Shown here: one piece after another, positions 49,301-58,672 of the stretch | How the letters are laid out: every line of letters starts with the position of its first letter | How positions within the stretch are numbered: the stretch's first letter is position 1 | Source: Cymbomonas tetramitiformis | Taxonomy: Eukaryota; Chlorophyta; Pyramimonadophyceae; Pyramimonadales; Pyramimonadaceae | DNA length: 64,000 nt | Assembly: GCA_001247695.2 (NCBI GenBank) | Contig: LGRX02034684.1 | Span: 31,040 to 95,039, forward strand | Direction of reading: 5' to 3' | Program-made: the position numbers and the translations under genes | The notes under the pieces: generated by a model | The model's input: only the letters and a program-made list of their open reading frames with translations | Told to the model about the DNA's origin: nothing | Database searches by the model: none

Positions 49301-51603
49301 AGGATATCCCATAGCAGGCAGGCATGACTGTCTGCAAGAGGCCAGTAGGTGAGGTCCATACCGGCCGTCTCCAAGAGTGCACGGGAGACCGACGAGATCT
49401 TACCAATCACATATTCAGCCATGAAGTTCTGCCAGTGCAGGGTGGGTGACGACTGCAGGTGTTTGATGCCATGGTGTTTGTACAGAGCCTGTGCTGCAGG
49501 GTCACACAGCTCCGGGGCACAATCAGTGCGGAGAACCAGGCCAGTGCAGGCAAAGCCGTGATGAACAACATCTGCCAGGAACTGAGCCAGGATGAAGCTG
49601 TATGCCGACTTCTCAGCAGAGAAGTAGCAAAGTGTAAACCTCACAGTGAACTCCACAAAGGTCCAGCGGTACCTCGACCCGTCATAGCCAATAGGCGTGA
49701 TCGGGCCTGTAGCATCAGCAGCCCACATAGATCCAGGCTTTTGAGCCTTGTATCTGTCAGCCGGAGGGTGCTTCGGACTCGGCTGCACTGTCCGCATACG
49801 GGCACACACAGCACAGGCCTCAGCACAGGTCCTGTGAGACAGCAGCTGCTCCCGGGTAACCGTAGTGCCAGGCCGGGCGATGTCAACACCAAGGTCCATG
49901 AGCTGAGCCAGCCTGAGACCATGAGCATGAGCATATGCGGAATGGCACCACCTCTCAGGGGTGAACCTCATGGATGTGTACTGATCACGGTAGATGATAG
50001 CCACCGGGAACGGGGTGCCAGCAATGAAGACACGGTCCCCCCCGCCCTCCGAGCCAGCCGACTGAAGGGGCCGTCCAGCATAGGTGTGCTCACGACGGTA
50101 GCTGAATATGCCCTCTGTGCCAGCTGGGTACACATGTAGCACCTCCCAATGAATAAGGTGCTGCCTGAACGTACTGAGGTGTGACTGGGGAATCAAGAAG
50201 AGGAATACCGTGTGCTCGGGGTCGGTTGCAAAGTCCCGGTTGGCCTTCTTGAGCATCCGCTCACAGGTGAGTCTGTCAAAGGGCGGGTTGCCATATATAT
50301 AGGCACCGGCCCAGAGGTGACCCCAGCAGGAATCAGACAGTGAATACCTGACTGGGCAGGTCTGGTTGTTACCCACGCCGGGGGGGAGGTCGTCTCCGAA
50401 GAGGGAGATGTCAAAGTTGTGTTCCCCGGTCTTGGCCAGGGCAGCAGGCGAGCCCTTCAGGAAAGCCCACTTGGCATACTCTGAGCGTGCCCACATCCAG
50501 TCACAGATCTCACCGGTGCGGACACGTGAGACAGTCTGGGTGAGTGCACTGGCTGCCCCCTCAGGGACCTCCGCCCACATATAGTCTGTGCCAGAGTCAA
50601 TGATCCGATAGACACGGCCAGTAGGCAGGTGGGTGTAGGTGAGGGATACAAGGTCAGGGGACCCGAAGCCGAGGGATAGCATAACCCGAGAAGACAGCAG
50701 AGTGCGGCAGCCGGCCTTATAGTGTGAGTTTGGGAGAACGAAGTGGTCGATGGCGCCGTCCTGGACACAGACCCCATACAGGTGGAATGTCACAGTAGCA
50801 TCCGTCCTGTGAGACCCAGCCGTGACCATGGTGAAGGCCACCGTACGGGTGTAGTCCACGTCGGTGCAGGCCGACAGGTCCCCGCACATGACACATGTGG
50901 CTCCAGAGTCACACACGATGCCTCTGTCAACCCGGACGGGTGCAGGGACAGCACTGGCCAGAGAACTGAATCCAGAAGCAGCCCACTCCTCGTCGGGCAC
51001 ATGCAACGGAACTGACTCTGCACTGCCATAAACCAGAATACCAGTATAGCCAGCAGGTACCAGAGGGTAAACCACTGTAACTGACCCAAGCTGACCAGAC
51101 AGTACACCAAGCTCCACAGAAGCATAAGTACCCACAGCATAACCAGAGACCAGACATAAGCCGGTATCACCGGTAGCCAGTCCATCAGCTGAGAAAAGCT
51201 GACCAGCAGAACGGCCGACGGACCCCCCTGCTGGCGGGGTAAGCTGACTGACTGACTGACTGACTGACTCTGACTGACTGCCGCAGACCCAGAGAATACC
51301 CAAACAGTAGTGCCGAGGTACACAGGGCCAGGCCACAGATAACCAGAATAGCAGTCCAGACCGGTGAGGAGCGGCGAGAGGTACGGGGCTCACCCGCCGG
51401 AGGCTGGGTTGTTGAGGGCTGGTGCCCGCCCGTCGGTGACCGGCGGTTGACAAGGTGTCGCCAGGTGCGTGCGGGAGTCCTGGCACCAACGGCAGGAAGA
51501 CAGGCCGAGATAGCCAGACCCCAGGTGACAGCATGCCAAAGCACCAGAGCCCGTGGGTGCACCTCCAGCACAGCACCGGAGGCACCACCAGACTGCACCG
51601 CAT
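46396..51603 (-). CDS. pol: Copia Pol: protease, integrase, reverse transcriptase, RNase H
   Basis: 1,735 codons, uninterrupted. The first 200 residues are hydrophobic and partly overlap gag in another frame. Then come the protease (V-C-D-S-G-A-T), the pre-integrase region, integrase with W-A-A-D-A-T-G, L-R-T-D-C-A-P-E and an M-A-E-Y-V-I-G block holding the catalytic Glu, and copia-type RT with Y-H-F-D-V-S-Q-A-F, L-Y-G-L-R and Y-V-D-D. RNase H follows with V-Y-S-D-A-D-H-A and I-D-N-Q-A-A, ending A-D-I-F-T-K-P-L. The order protease-integrase-RT is diagnostic of Ty1/copia. The pol frame is +1 to gag, so expression probably uses frameshifting in the 51185-51603 overlap. All catalytic residues I can check are present. 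Confidence 0.92.
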   Translation of the reverse strand: MRCSLVVPPVLCWRCTHGLWCFGMLSPGVWLSRPVFLPLVPGLPHAPGDTLSTAGHRRAGTSPQQPSLRRVSPVPLAAPHRSGLLFWLSVAWPCVPRHYCLGILWVCGSQSESVSQSVSQLTPPAGGSVGRSAGQLFSADGLATGDTGLCLVSGYAVGTYASVELGVLSGQLGSVTVVYPLVPAGYTGILVYGSAESVPLHVPDEEWAASGFSSLASAVPAPVRVDRGIVCDSGATCVMCGDLSACTDVDYTRTVAFTMVTAGSHRTDATVTFHLYGVCVQDGAIDHFVLPNSHYKAGCRTLLSSRVMLSLGFGSPDLVSLTYTHLPTGRVYRIIDSGTDYMWAEVPEGAASALTQTVSRVRTGEICDWMWARSEYAKWAFLKGSPAALAKTGEHNFDISLFGDDLPPGVGNNQTCPVRYSLSDSCWGHLWAGAYIYGNPPFDRLTCERMLKKANRDFATDPEHTVFLFLIPQSHLSTFRQHLIHWEVLHVYPAGTEGIFSYRREHTYAGRPLQSAGSEGGGDRVFIAGTPFPVAIIYRDQYTSMRFTPERWCHSAYAHAHGLRLAQLMDLGVDIARPGTTVTREQLLSHRTCAEACAVCARMRTVQPSPKHPPADRYKAQKPGSMWAADATGPITPIGYDGSRYRWTFVEFTVRFTLCYFSAEKSAYSFILAQFLADVVHHGFACTGLVLRTDCAPELCDPAAQALYKHHGIKHLQSSPTLHWQNFMAEYVIGKISSVSRALLETAGMDLTYWPLADSHACLLWDILPHGRDAVVPFYHLMGYHFTYSRIEIFGTLCTVAMDAQQMRARHPGVSKKRTPRAWQGRFVGISLRSSAYKVLDLERNKVVSEGRPDFIRNYSEFGQVMSSFPAPAPDEQHSAPVPSDRPEPWRDYTTDMVVTVHSVAAYYDTRDGETYATVQLLDTGSADTFWTTAQQYVMADPAGTAWFDLVHWLDRRRVIDCVNQHYPLWTLAKAQEARGDPLYPALIVSTDMRRSRSYGVLFRPMAYGDVTAPRAYAMDLRASLVVFPDTHSACHLPFSDHPEQDQWLLPHYVVPPEDTVGTLPASGTLSFCHISADLAERLYHTAAPDLPLPGGYRQALSMPDGAQWEEAITGGEVQPLIDQGKIEPVEVLPDGEIATSTIFVLNKPWKPRDGLPPVQIHKARMAVAATWHWGYTQAETACTVADLPTFRLLFILSIIFAGMGVMVYHFDVSQAFVHARLEVPIYVRFPSGYMYKGRYGYAKLLYALYGLRTAGASWQKLANKFMKSFTYQGMHFTQSTYDPCLYYIVTSVFVAFVAVYVDDFGLTCDDAFHQAFWAAFQAAFKSKNLGRMTAVLQLAVDYDRWGIALSQTRQIKELMSKFKLPAKTYHNPMDVNLVIQKPEHPDLTLVTPYLSLLGSLLWIARCTRPDIYYSVIYLAQFSSCPSAQAWEALQRVAQYLYFTRHYRIRYAYPSAPLSVLTIQVYSDADHARDKLNGCLSYSGGIVFLNGMVLHWVCARQTDAEMSSTGSEYVAASVVGQRAMSAIHMIVEMFGFIRITQQEPGVSALALSTAFPAADTSWMQRAATFFENHAMGHGQMGPASPLHYREAEPVPDSSLYALPHAVPVPYDGTGYEDGPREYHSQRSGMYGTSGPFIPRLELPVAVMIDNQAASSILRNVMLSTKIKHVLIRFHCFRGWVCAGYLVPVYINTLLNLADIFTKPLPGLKDKVRVIISMIESFMDVIRPHPSGAGDS
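51185..51603 (-). promoter_or_regulatory. Gag-pol overlap with a TCAG tetranucleotide run
   Basis: 419 bases are open in both frames. Near 51241-51290 a tandem TCAG/CTGA run (about nine units, one interrupted) codes S-V-S-Q repeats in both frames. A change of frame anywhere in such a run keeps the same repeated peptide, so length changes of the run could also shift gag into pol. The real frameshift site is not identified. Confidence 0.45.
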
Positions 51604-53587
51604 CCGCCGTGCCAGAGAATGCTAGAATGCACAGCAGACTCATGTACATGAAGTGACCCGCCCCACAGGGCCTGCGGCCCGGGCCACCCGGACCCCTGGG
51701 TCGGGACGGCGGTGCCGTGCTCACCAGCTGCACAGCTCCAGGGAACTCGGTGTTGGTTGTTGTGATCTGCACGTCGGCTGCCGGCACCGCTGGCTGCTGC
51801 GGCTCAACACTGAAGTGCTGCATAGACATGGCAGGGTCCGAAGGCTGGTGCACGGCAACATGGAGCTGAGCAGGCGTCATCTCACCGTCGGGTCCGTCCC
51901 CATCGCCAGGGTCCTGGTACGAGTTGAAGCGGTTGACAGCGTCATAGTACTGCTCCTCCGAGCGGCCACATGAGTCCCAGATAGCCCACTCCGACTCAGT
52001 CCACGGCTCCCCACTGTCAACGGCAGAGTGCGGCACAACGGCAGCCGCCTGGGCCGCGGGGATGTCAAGCGGTGCCTCCCCGAGCTCCAATGAGTAAGAG
52101 TATAGGCATGACTCATACACCTCCTCCTCCGGATCGAGGAAAGCCGCATCCAACTCTGACAGGATGTCTGCAATGGGCGTGCCCTCGGGGTGGAACCCCG
52201 CCACATGAGCACTCTGCACCCCTCCAGGGCAGTCACGGCGGAAGTGAGGGCCGCCGCAGTCCCAGCACTGGACCGAGTGGCGGCCCTGTGCATCCCGCGT
52301 CACCCGCAAGGCAGTCGGTGAACCACCGGATGCAGGCTGCCGCTGCCCCTGAGTCCGCGGCGGAGGGGCATGAGGGGAAGGGTGAGAGCCCTTCCTGTGT
52401 CCCTTCATGTTCTGTTGTCGATTCTTCCCACCGCGGGCCGGTCTGGCGCGGGGAGCCGTACCCCTGTCGCCCCCAGACCGGTGAGCACCCTGTCCGGCCG
52501 CCTGCGGCTGAGCATCCCGAGTCTGTGGCGGGTGCCTGGGCTCGTCACGCCTGCGGCCACCAACAATGCGAGTCTGCGGGATGCCCGCACGGGCCAGAAG
52601 GGCGGCAGAAGGGGACTCCCCAGAGAGAAGTGAGGCCGCCAATGCGGAGACCCCATCCTTTTTCTTCTTCTCTTTAAGCAGCTTCTTTTCCTCTGTTTTC
52701 TGTTGGTGGAAGGCCTTCACAGCCAACGTGAACTGTTGAATGCCGAGAGCCCGCTTCTCCCTGCCCTCGGCCGTCTTAGAATTCCACTCCTGTAGAAGGT
52801 CCTTATAATACAGAGGGCACATGCGAAGGGTGAGGAGGTCCAAGGCGAACCCCACACCCCACACATCGTCAGGCTCTACACCAGGTCTGAGCTCAGAACG
52901 GATCGCGGTGTGGTGCTGCATGAAGCCCTTAATATAGGGCTCGGGGTCTACATCCTCCAGCAGCTCGATCGCAGGAGCCGTCTCGAATAGGTAACCATGG
53001 GAAACCCACGGCCTGCGCCGTCTGGCAACGGCTCGGCAGACAACCAGCCAAGCACGGCGCCCATCATCCGGAGACACCGTAGCCGACTCCTCAATGAGCC
53101 GAAGGCATGACCCACGCACCAGCGACGTCAAGATGCGATAGAGAATGCGAGTGGCCTCAGGAAGAACAGCCGTCGTGAGGTCAGTCGGGTGGAATACCGT
53201 GTCAAACTGAAGGTTGAAGTCGGTCAGTTGGGTCTGTACCGCTTTAGTGAAGCGGTCCAGTGCAATTTCTCGAGGCACTTGGCCTTTGATCTTGTCGATG
53301 TCAAAAACCCACTCCGAAGCCTTGATGTGAGTGGGCCGGCACTGGTCACGAACTTGCTGAATAATGCTGGCCCGGTGACCAGGCTCGCGGAGAATCGTCT
53401 GGCAGTCCTTAAGGAACTCCCTGAGAACCAAAGCACCGTCCGTGTCATCACTGTCAAGCGGGCGACGCTTCACAGGTGTAGGGGGCACAGGTTCTTCAGG
53501 GCCGTCGCTGAAGGGAAGCGCCCTCCGCGTGTCGATCCCAGCCGGAACTGGAGTGGTGAACCCATCAGAAGGATCCATGGCAGCCAT
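51185..53587 (-). CDS. gag: Copia Gag with C-terminal membrane helices
   Basis: 800 aa. Residues 1-310 form a helical capsid-like domain, followed by a basic G/R/Q-rich region and a zinc knuckle (C-W-D-C-G-G-P-H-F-R-R-D-C). A middle acidic region comes next. The final 200 residues hold three hydrophobic helices (around M-Y-M-S-L-L-C-I-L-A-F, L-V-L-W-H-A-V-T-W-G-L-A and A-I-L-V-I-C-G-L-A-L). Copia Gag proteins normally have no membrane segments. The ATG at 53587 is the first in frame. A second ATG lies three codons on. Confidence 0.88.
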   Translation of the reverse strand: MAAMDPSDGFTTPVPAGIDTRRALPFSDGPEEPVPPTPVKRRPLDSDDTDGALVLREFLKDCQTILREPGHRASIIQQVRDQCRPTHIKASEWVFDIDKIKGQVPREIALDRFTKAVQTQLTDFNLQFDTVFHPTDLTTAVLPEATRILYRILTSLVRGSCLRLIEESATVSPDDGRRAWLVVCRAVARRRRPWVSHGYLFETAPAIELLEDVDPEPYIKGFMQHHTAIRSELRPGVEPDDVWGVGFALDLLTLRMCPLYYKDLLQEWNSKTAEGREKRALGIQQFTLAVKAFHQQKTEEKKLLKEKKKKDGVSALAASLLSGESPSAALLARAGIPQTRIVGGRRRDEPRHPPQTRDAQPQAAGQGAHRSGGDRGTAPRARPARGGKNRQQNMKGHRKGSHPSPHAPPPRTQGQRQPASGGSPTALRVTRDAQGRHSVQCWDCGGPHFRRDCPGGVQSAHVAGFHPEGTPIADILSELDAAFLDPEEEVYESCLYSYSLELGEAPLDIPAAQAAAVVPHSAVDSGEPWTESEWAIWDSCGRSEEQYYDAVNRFNSYQDPGDGDGPDGEMTPAQLHVAVHQPSDPAMSMQHFSVEPQQPAVPAADVQITTTNTEFPGAVQLVSTAPPSRPRGPGGPGRRPCGAGHFMYMSLLCILAFSGTADAVQSGGASGAVLEVHPRALVLWHAVTWGLAISACLPAVGARTPARTWRHLVNRRSPTGGHQPSTTQPPAGEPRTSRRSSPVWTAILVICGLALCTSALLFGYSLGLRQSVRVSQSVSQSAYPASRGVRRPFCWSAFLS

Positions 53588-54257
53588 GACAGCTGCAAGA
53601 TAAGCACCGAAGGGATGAAACCCTAACGAAAAGGGTGAGCCCCCTTCAAGGAAGGGGCCAAATCCAAGATAAATTCAAAATCTGCTCCGATGCCCACGAA
53701 ACTCGGTAACACGGCCGGTAATGGCGAAGTAAAAACACTCTCCAAAGGAAAATGTCCGAGCCCAAGTAGAACGTGAGTTATAAACGGTCAAAAACGGCCA
53801 AGTCGCCCGCAAGATTCGTAGATCCGCTCAAAGTTCACAAACAAGCGGCAAGCGTGGCAAATTAAGGTAAAATGATACGGGTAAAGATGTATAGAGCAGT
53901 GAGGAAAAATGCGGAGCGGCGGGGGTGGGCGGAAGGTAGGAGAGTAGAGTCGAGGTCTCCGCGCTTGTCGATGTCCGAGGTCATGGTCTTTTAACGTGTC
54001 GCGAAGCACTCAGTACCAAACTCTGCGCAATGCTGCATACCATCGGGGGCCCCAGCGCTCTCTGACCCATCTTCTCCGTACTCTCCTCCGCCACTCGTCG
54101 CGCTTACCTCTCCATCCACGCAGTCAGTTGTGCCGCGAAAACGCGGCACCCCGCAACATTCTACCTACTCAGCCACGCTCGCCCCTCTACAGCTTTAGCC
54201 AGCCATTTAGTGGCTTTGAATCAAAACCACTTTAGGCAAGTGGTGGGCCTATAGCCT
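53588..54257 (-). other. 5' leader of the copia element
   Basis: 670 bases between the 5' LTR and gag. No primer-binding site matching the usual initiator-Met tRNA pattern is obvious next to the LTR. No coding signal. Confidence 0.55.
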
Positions 54258-54513
54258 ACTAGAATGTCCTAGTGACACAGTGAAAACGCTGAACGCCGTA
54301 GGGTTTGAGCGAGGCAATCGGGTATATCAAAAGATAGAAATGAATACACGACTCTCAGGCTATCTAAGCTCTGAGGCCGTCACTAGGCAATCATATCGTG
54401 TGTCACAGTCTAAGCTACCGAAGTCGAACTACTGAGTACAGGTAGGAAGTCACTGTACTGTCACTGTCACTGTCATACGTCATACGTGATACTGAACTAC
54501 TGAATCTCAGCAC
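54258..54513 (-). repeat. 5' LTR of the copia element
   Basis: Partner of 45598-45853, essentially identical. Confidence 0.88.
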
Positions 54514-55497
54514 CCTCTGCGGGCCGGATCTGCACAACCTCCAGCTCAGAGCCCCGCTGCTCCAGGTCCTCCAAGTCCTGCAGCTCCTGCACTGAAAGCG
54601 GCCTCTCCACATCCGTACCCGAAGCACAAGGGAGGGCGGGTGGGAAAGTCCACACACTCACAGTAACACGGCAAGAAGCCTTCTCAGTACCGAAGCTGGC
54701 CTCTTAGGCCTCCGACTGATCAGAAAACCTCAGTTTTCAGATCCGCTCCGTATGACAGTCATACTGCCTGTCATACTACACTGATCAGAAAACCATCAGT
54801 TTTCTAATCAGCTGCGGCTACATAGCCCAGCTTGCATGACACATATGACACATATGTGAATGGAAACCCGGCCGGTGCAAGCACACAAAGATCACCACAA
54901 AGCAGTGCACGTACAATGCATGGCAGCAAATCAAGCAATCAGGCAAGAAGGGCCGCCTACTCTGCTGAGCATGGGGCATGCTTCTGGACACCGCCAGCCT
55001 GCGGTTGAGGTTGGTAGCCTTGTAGGTGGCTGCAGCCGCCGACGAGCTCCAGCCACCGTACTGATTGAACTCGAAATCAGTAACCTGGTCAGCCGCAGCC
55101 ACCGCCGTGGCCCCACCAGACCGCAGGGACTTGGGAGGGCTCGGGCTTAATTAGCATGCCGGGATAATTTCATTTTATAAACTTGGTGACCGACTGCCGT
55201 AGGTCGCGGTCGACGTGACGTGACACCAATCCATAAAATGGGACTTTATAGGAACTACGACTACGAAGGTGTTTCACAGGATCACAGCTCTCTCTCCCTT
55301 CGGCATATCCAGTCCAGCGAAGAATATTCCCCCCAAAATTTCGCGTGTATCCTACGTAGGATACAAGTACGATGTCGTTTGACGTATGCGGTCAGCTAAG
55401 ATCATATAATACACGAGTTGACAAATGAAAAAAGAGTTCGTCCGTCTAGTTGACCAAATATTCAACCCCGACGAGTTGGTTGTGAATTACCCCCGTA
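54514..55497. other. Flanking sequence right of the copia element
   Basis: No gene I can support. Two AACCATCAGTTTTCT/AAACCTCAGTTTTCA blocks near 54725 and 54790 form small direct repeats with TGATCAGAAAACC. The last part is the upstream region of the gene at 55594. Confidence 0.4.
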
Positions 55498-55508
55498 ATA
55501 TATATAAC
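55498..55508 (+). promoter_or_regulatory. TATA box candidate for the gene at 55594
   Basis: ATATATATAAC lies 86 bases upstream of the ATG at 55594, the only strong TATA motif in the immediate upstream region. Confidence 0.45.
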
Positions 55509-55593
55509 GCAGTGGGTGACGGGTGCCAGCTAGCCCGCCCGCCTGCTTGAGTGCGTAGAATCAAGAGAGATCCATCGCCCATCTTCGCCCAAC

Positions 55594-58278
55594 ATGCCCA
55601 TCGCTCTCGCATCTCCTTGTGGGCTACGTGCACCCGCCTCGAGAGGGGCATCCGGAGCTCTCCGGAGCCATGCGAGCCGTTGCAGAGGGTCACAGCGCTC
55701 AGTTCCGGCGTCACTGGGCGCGCGTGGGTGGATTACGTGCTGGAGGGCTCCGAGGCTGTTTGTTCGCAGGGATTTCGTCACCCAATTCGCTGGAAAGTCG
55801 GGGGTTGTAGGGCGGAGAACGCAGCGCCGTGCGGGCTGTGGACGCGGTGGGGCCGGTGGGACATGTGCGTCAAGCGAGGGTCCTCCGACCGGCGTGTACA
55901 CCGTGCAGGTGAAGTGGAATGGGGAACAGCCGTTGGTGATTTCGCGGACGCGGATCAAGTGGAGGGACGTTGAGGTTCCTGTGGTGCACGATGAGGTGAT
56001 CTGGGACGCTGATAATTCGTCGTTACAAGTCGACGTATTTGTGCCCACGCAAGAGACGGAGTGGCTGCCGGATCAAGTCGGAGTTCGCGAGCGCCTAAAT
56101 CTTGTGTTCGAAACAGATACTTTAATTTCTGGCTCGTTCCAGCGTGAAGGGGAGGGACCCCTTCCTGTCTATGTGAGCAAAGATGGGGACGTACCGGAGA
56201 CGGAAAACAACGGTATAACTCCTTGCAGCGCAAATTGAATTTGGATCCTGTTTCGAAATCGGGGAAGAATCTTGCCCTGCTTGCGCTTGCAGTACCGCTG
56301 ATACACAGCGCGAAGCACCACCGGTGGTGTGTTTGGAGGGGTAGGGGGAGGTTTTAGGTACCCCATATGTGGTGACGTGGCACGTCAATGATCACGCTGA
56401 AGGAATGTGCTTCGAAAACTATGACGATGCTCTTGAACTCTATAAAGAGAAATGGAATGGGCCGTGGGCTGCACGCCTGTATGATAGCGATGGCAGTGTT
56501 CGCCAGCAATACGGCATTATGGATTATTATAACTGGTGGGCACTTGACTCGTGGAGGAATGCTAATGTGTCCGGTGACACCGATGTGCCGGTCGTAATGA
56601 GCGCTTCCTCCTCTTCCACCGACGCGGATGACCAAGGTACGTGCTGGCTATCCAGCCTGCATCCGTTCACGATTGCTTTGATCCCCGTGCTTCTCTGCCT
56701 TTCAGACAGCTTAGGCATTGTACCTTCTTCAGCGCGATGTATTTACAGGAAGTCCCCGAGAGAAATAGGTGAGACGAAGAGTAAAACTTTGGAGCGTCGT
56801 GTAAGACTTCGCTCTTCGTTTCTTTACACTTTTGCAGAGAGAAACCTGCTATGTCATACAGATTGAATACTGTGAGAGTAGGATGCCGTCCTGTTGCTTC
56901 CTTATGACTTGACGTGTGGTGTACAGTTGTGCCGCTTCGCGCTGACACTACTGTGCTCGCCTGGGTGTGCCACAGAGGATAGCTTCATGTACGAGTTTGT
57001 GAATAGCTGTGTGGTATTCGAGGCCGCCAACAAGTACGGCCTTTCCGCTCGTGGTGTGCGGCCTAACACACAGTTGTACAACACCCGTGGAGACGATGAT
57101 CAGTTCCGTGCGCGTCAAGTGGGGAACCGCTTGTTCGCATTTGAGTCGCTGTCCACACCTGGATATTACGTGGGCATTGACGACGATCCTGCCGACGTTT
57201 GGTATCCTCAAGAGAAGTGTTACAGGAGTGTTCTCGTCAAATACGGTGACCCTAGGGCACACTTACGCCTTATCCCTGCCCGCGATGGCTCGGATACTCT
57301 CCGCTCCTTTGAGTCTGCTGCACGTCCTGGGTTTCTTCTCAACCACTGCGACGGTCTCATGTGGTTCTTCGACGGGCCTGCAAATGACGAATCAACTTTC
57401 TCAAAGGATGCCAGTTGGAAGCTCTTGAACGGTGCGCCTCTCTATCTGCTATTCAAACGGAAATATCTGCTGAGCAGAAGTTGCTTTAAATCTCAAACAA
57501 GACTTTTTACATTCCAGAGTGCTCTGACACTGTGGCAAGCGGAAATCTGGCGTTTGGTACAGTCACACGTCTTGACCCAAGTGTTAGAGCATGTTCACAA
57601 TATTGAACTTGTGGTGAGCTGACGTGTCTTTTGATAGTTTCAAGCTTGTGGAGAGCTTTAGCTTCACAAGTGACAATGGTGAGAGACAAACGTGCTATTC
57701 GAAGACTATTTGCTGCGCTGAACATGTAAGTGTCAATTGTGACGAGTTTTGGAACAGGTTTTGAACATGGACGATCAGCCATCTCCTCGATACCCAAGAC
57801 AGTCAACTATGAACCAACTGAGATGACCAATGACGACGACGCTGACGTGGTCACCTTATCTCTTCAGGATGGACAGCAGCTTTATGTGAATCCAGAGGGT
57901 TGGGCGGGTGTGGCGTGTGAGGGTGATTACACTAACACCGAGTTAGCACGTCGAGCATGGACCTTCACACCCATCGATGATGATGAACCGACCGGCATAA
58001 TCACATTGGAAGATGGGCGACAGTTATATGCTAACCCGGCAGGATATCTTGGGGTGGCGTTTGAAGGCTGCTTCACAAACACAGATCCTGCGCGCAGGAT
58101 TTGGAATTTGAAATCTGCAAATGACAATGATTCCTTCACGGCCGTCTTGAAGGATTCTCGAGTAATGCACGTGGACTCTTCGGGTTGGGCATTAGTGGGC
58201 AGTGAAGCTGCCCATGCACGTGATCAAGTGAACACCCTTTCCAAGGAAGCCTCCACATGGCGATTATCTAGGTTCTGA
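55594..58278 (+). CDS. Host-like gene with AbfB-like and beta-trefoil-like repeats
   Basis: Tentative exons: 55594-56212, 56358-56636, 56706-56768, 56976 to about 57430, and about 57757-58278. The first four junctions are in phase 1 with GT/AG borders. Exon 1 from about residue 100 is a beta-rich region (G-V-Y-T-V-Q-V-K-W-N-G). Exon 4 resembles alpha-L-arabinofuranosidase B (AbfB) carbohydrate-binding repeats: F-E-S-L-S-T-P-G-Y-Y-V ... F-E-S-A-A-R-P-G-F-L-L ... F-S-K-D-A-S-W. The last exon has two or three copies of L-x-D-G-R-Q-L-Y-A-N-P-x-G, a trefoil or fascin-like repeat. The start and the last intron are uncertain. Sugar binding is inferred from the AbfB likeness; no enzyme core is seen. 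It is the only clearly non-transposon gene in the window. Confidence 0.6.
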
Positions 58279-58672
58279 AGATTATTTCAATAGCAAGCTA
58301 AGCCTCCCAAACGAGTTTTTGAGCATGCATAAAAGAAAAAGGAAAGAAAAAGACACACCCTTTTTCGGGGTGTGGGGCTTTGAGTCCCCTCGACTTTGAG
58401 CATGCATATTGCCATTACACATCATTTTACGGACTCTTAAATATGTGATAAGTATGAGAGCACTAGAGAGGGATGGAATGATTCCCTATGGTATTTGTTG
58501 GGAATATATTTTGGATGATTCTATGCTAAGCTATCCGTCAGTATGTTTTAGGTTATTAAGTTCCTGTATAATGTGATGCAATGACACAATGCATATGAGC
58601 TACCAGTTATCAGTAGAATACTTGAGAACTCACATAAGTTGTGTTCTGGAATATACATCGAATCTGAACTGT
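58279..58672. other. Intergenic / probable degenerate LTR
   Basis: No ORF. Contains TTTTTCGGGGTGTGGGGCTTTG after the gene end and lies just beyond a polypurine-type hairpin, where the 3' LTR of the decayed copia element to the right would be. Confidence 0.35.

Larger units (their letters stand above)
45598..54513 (-). mobile_element. Complete Ty1/copia retrotransposon
   Basis: 8.9 kb with 256-bp LTRs (45598-45853 and 54258-54513) that differ at about one base, so it is a recent insertion. CCTCT lies outside both ends (45593-45597 and 54514-54518), a likely 5-bp target duplication. Gag and pol are both full-length and overlap in a +1 arrangement. Read on the minus strand the LTR starts (G)TGCTGAGATTC. 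Confidence 0.88.

Noticed and set aside
49459..50139. Plus-strand ORF of 226 codons inside the copia pol
   Set aside because: It is a shadow of the intact minus-strand pol frame; no independent evidence.
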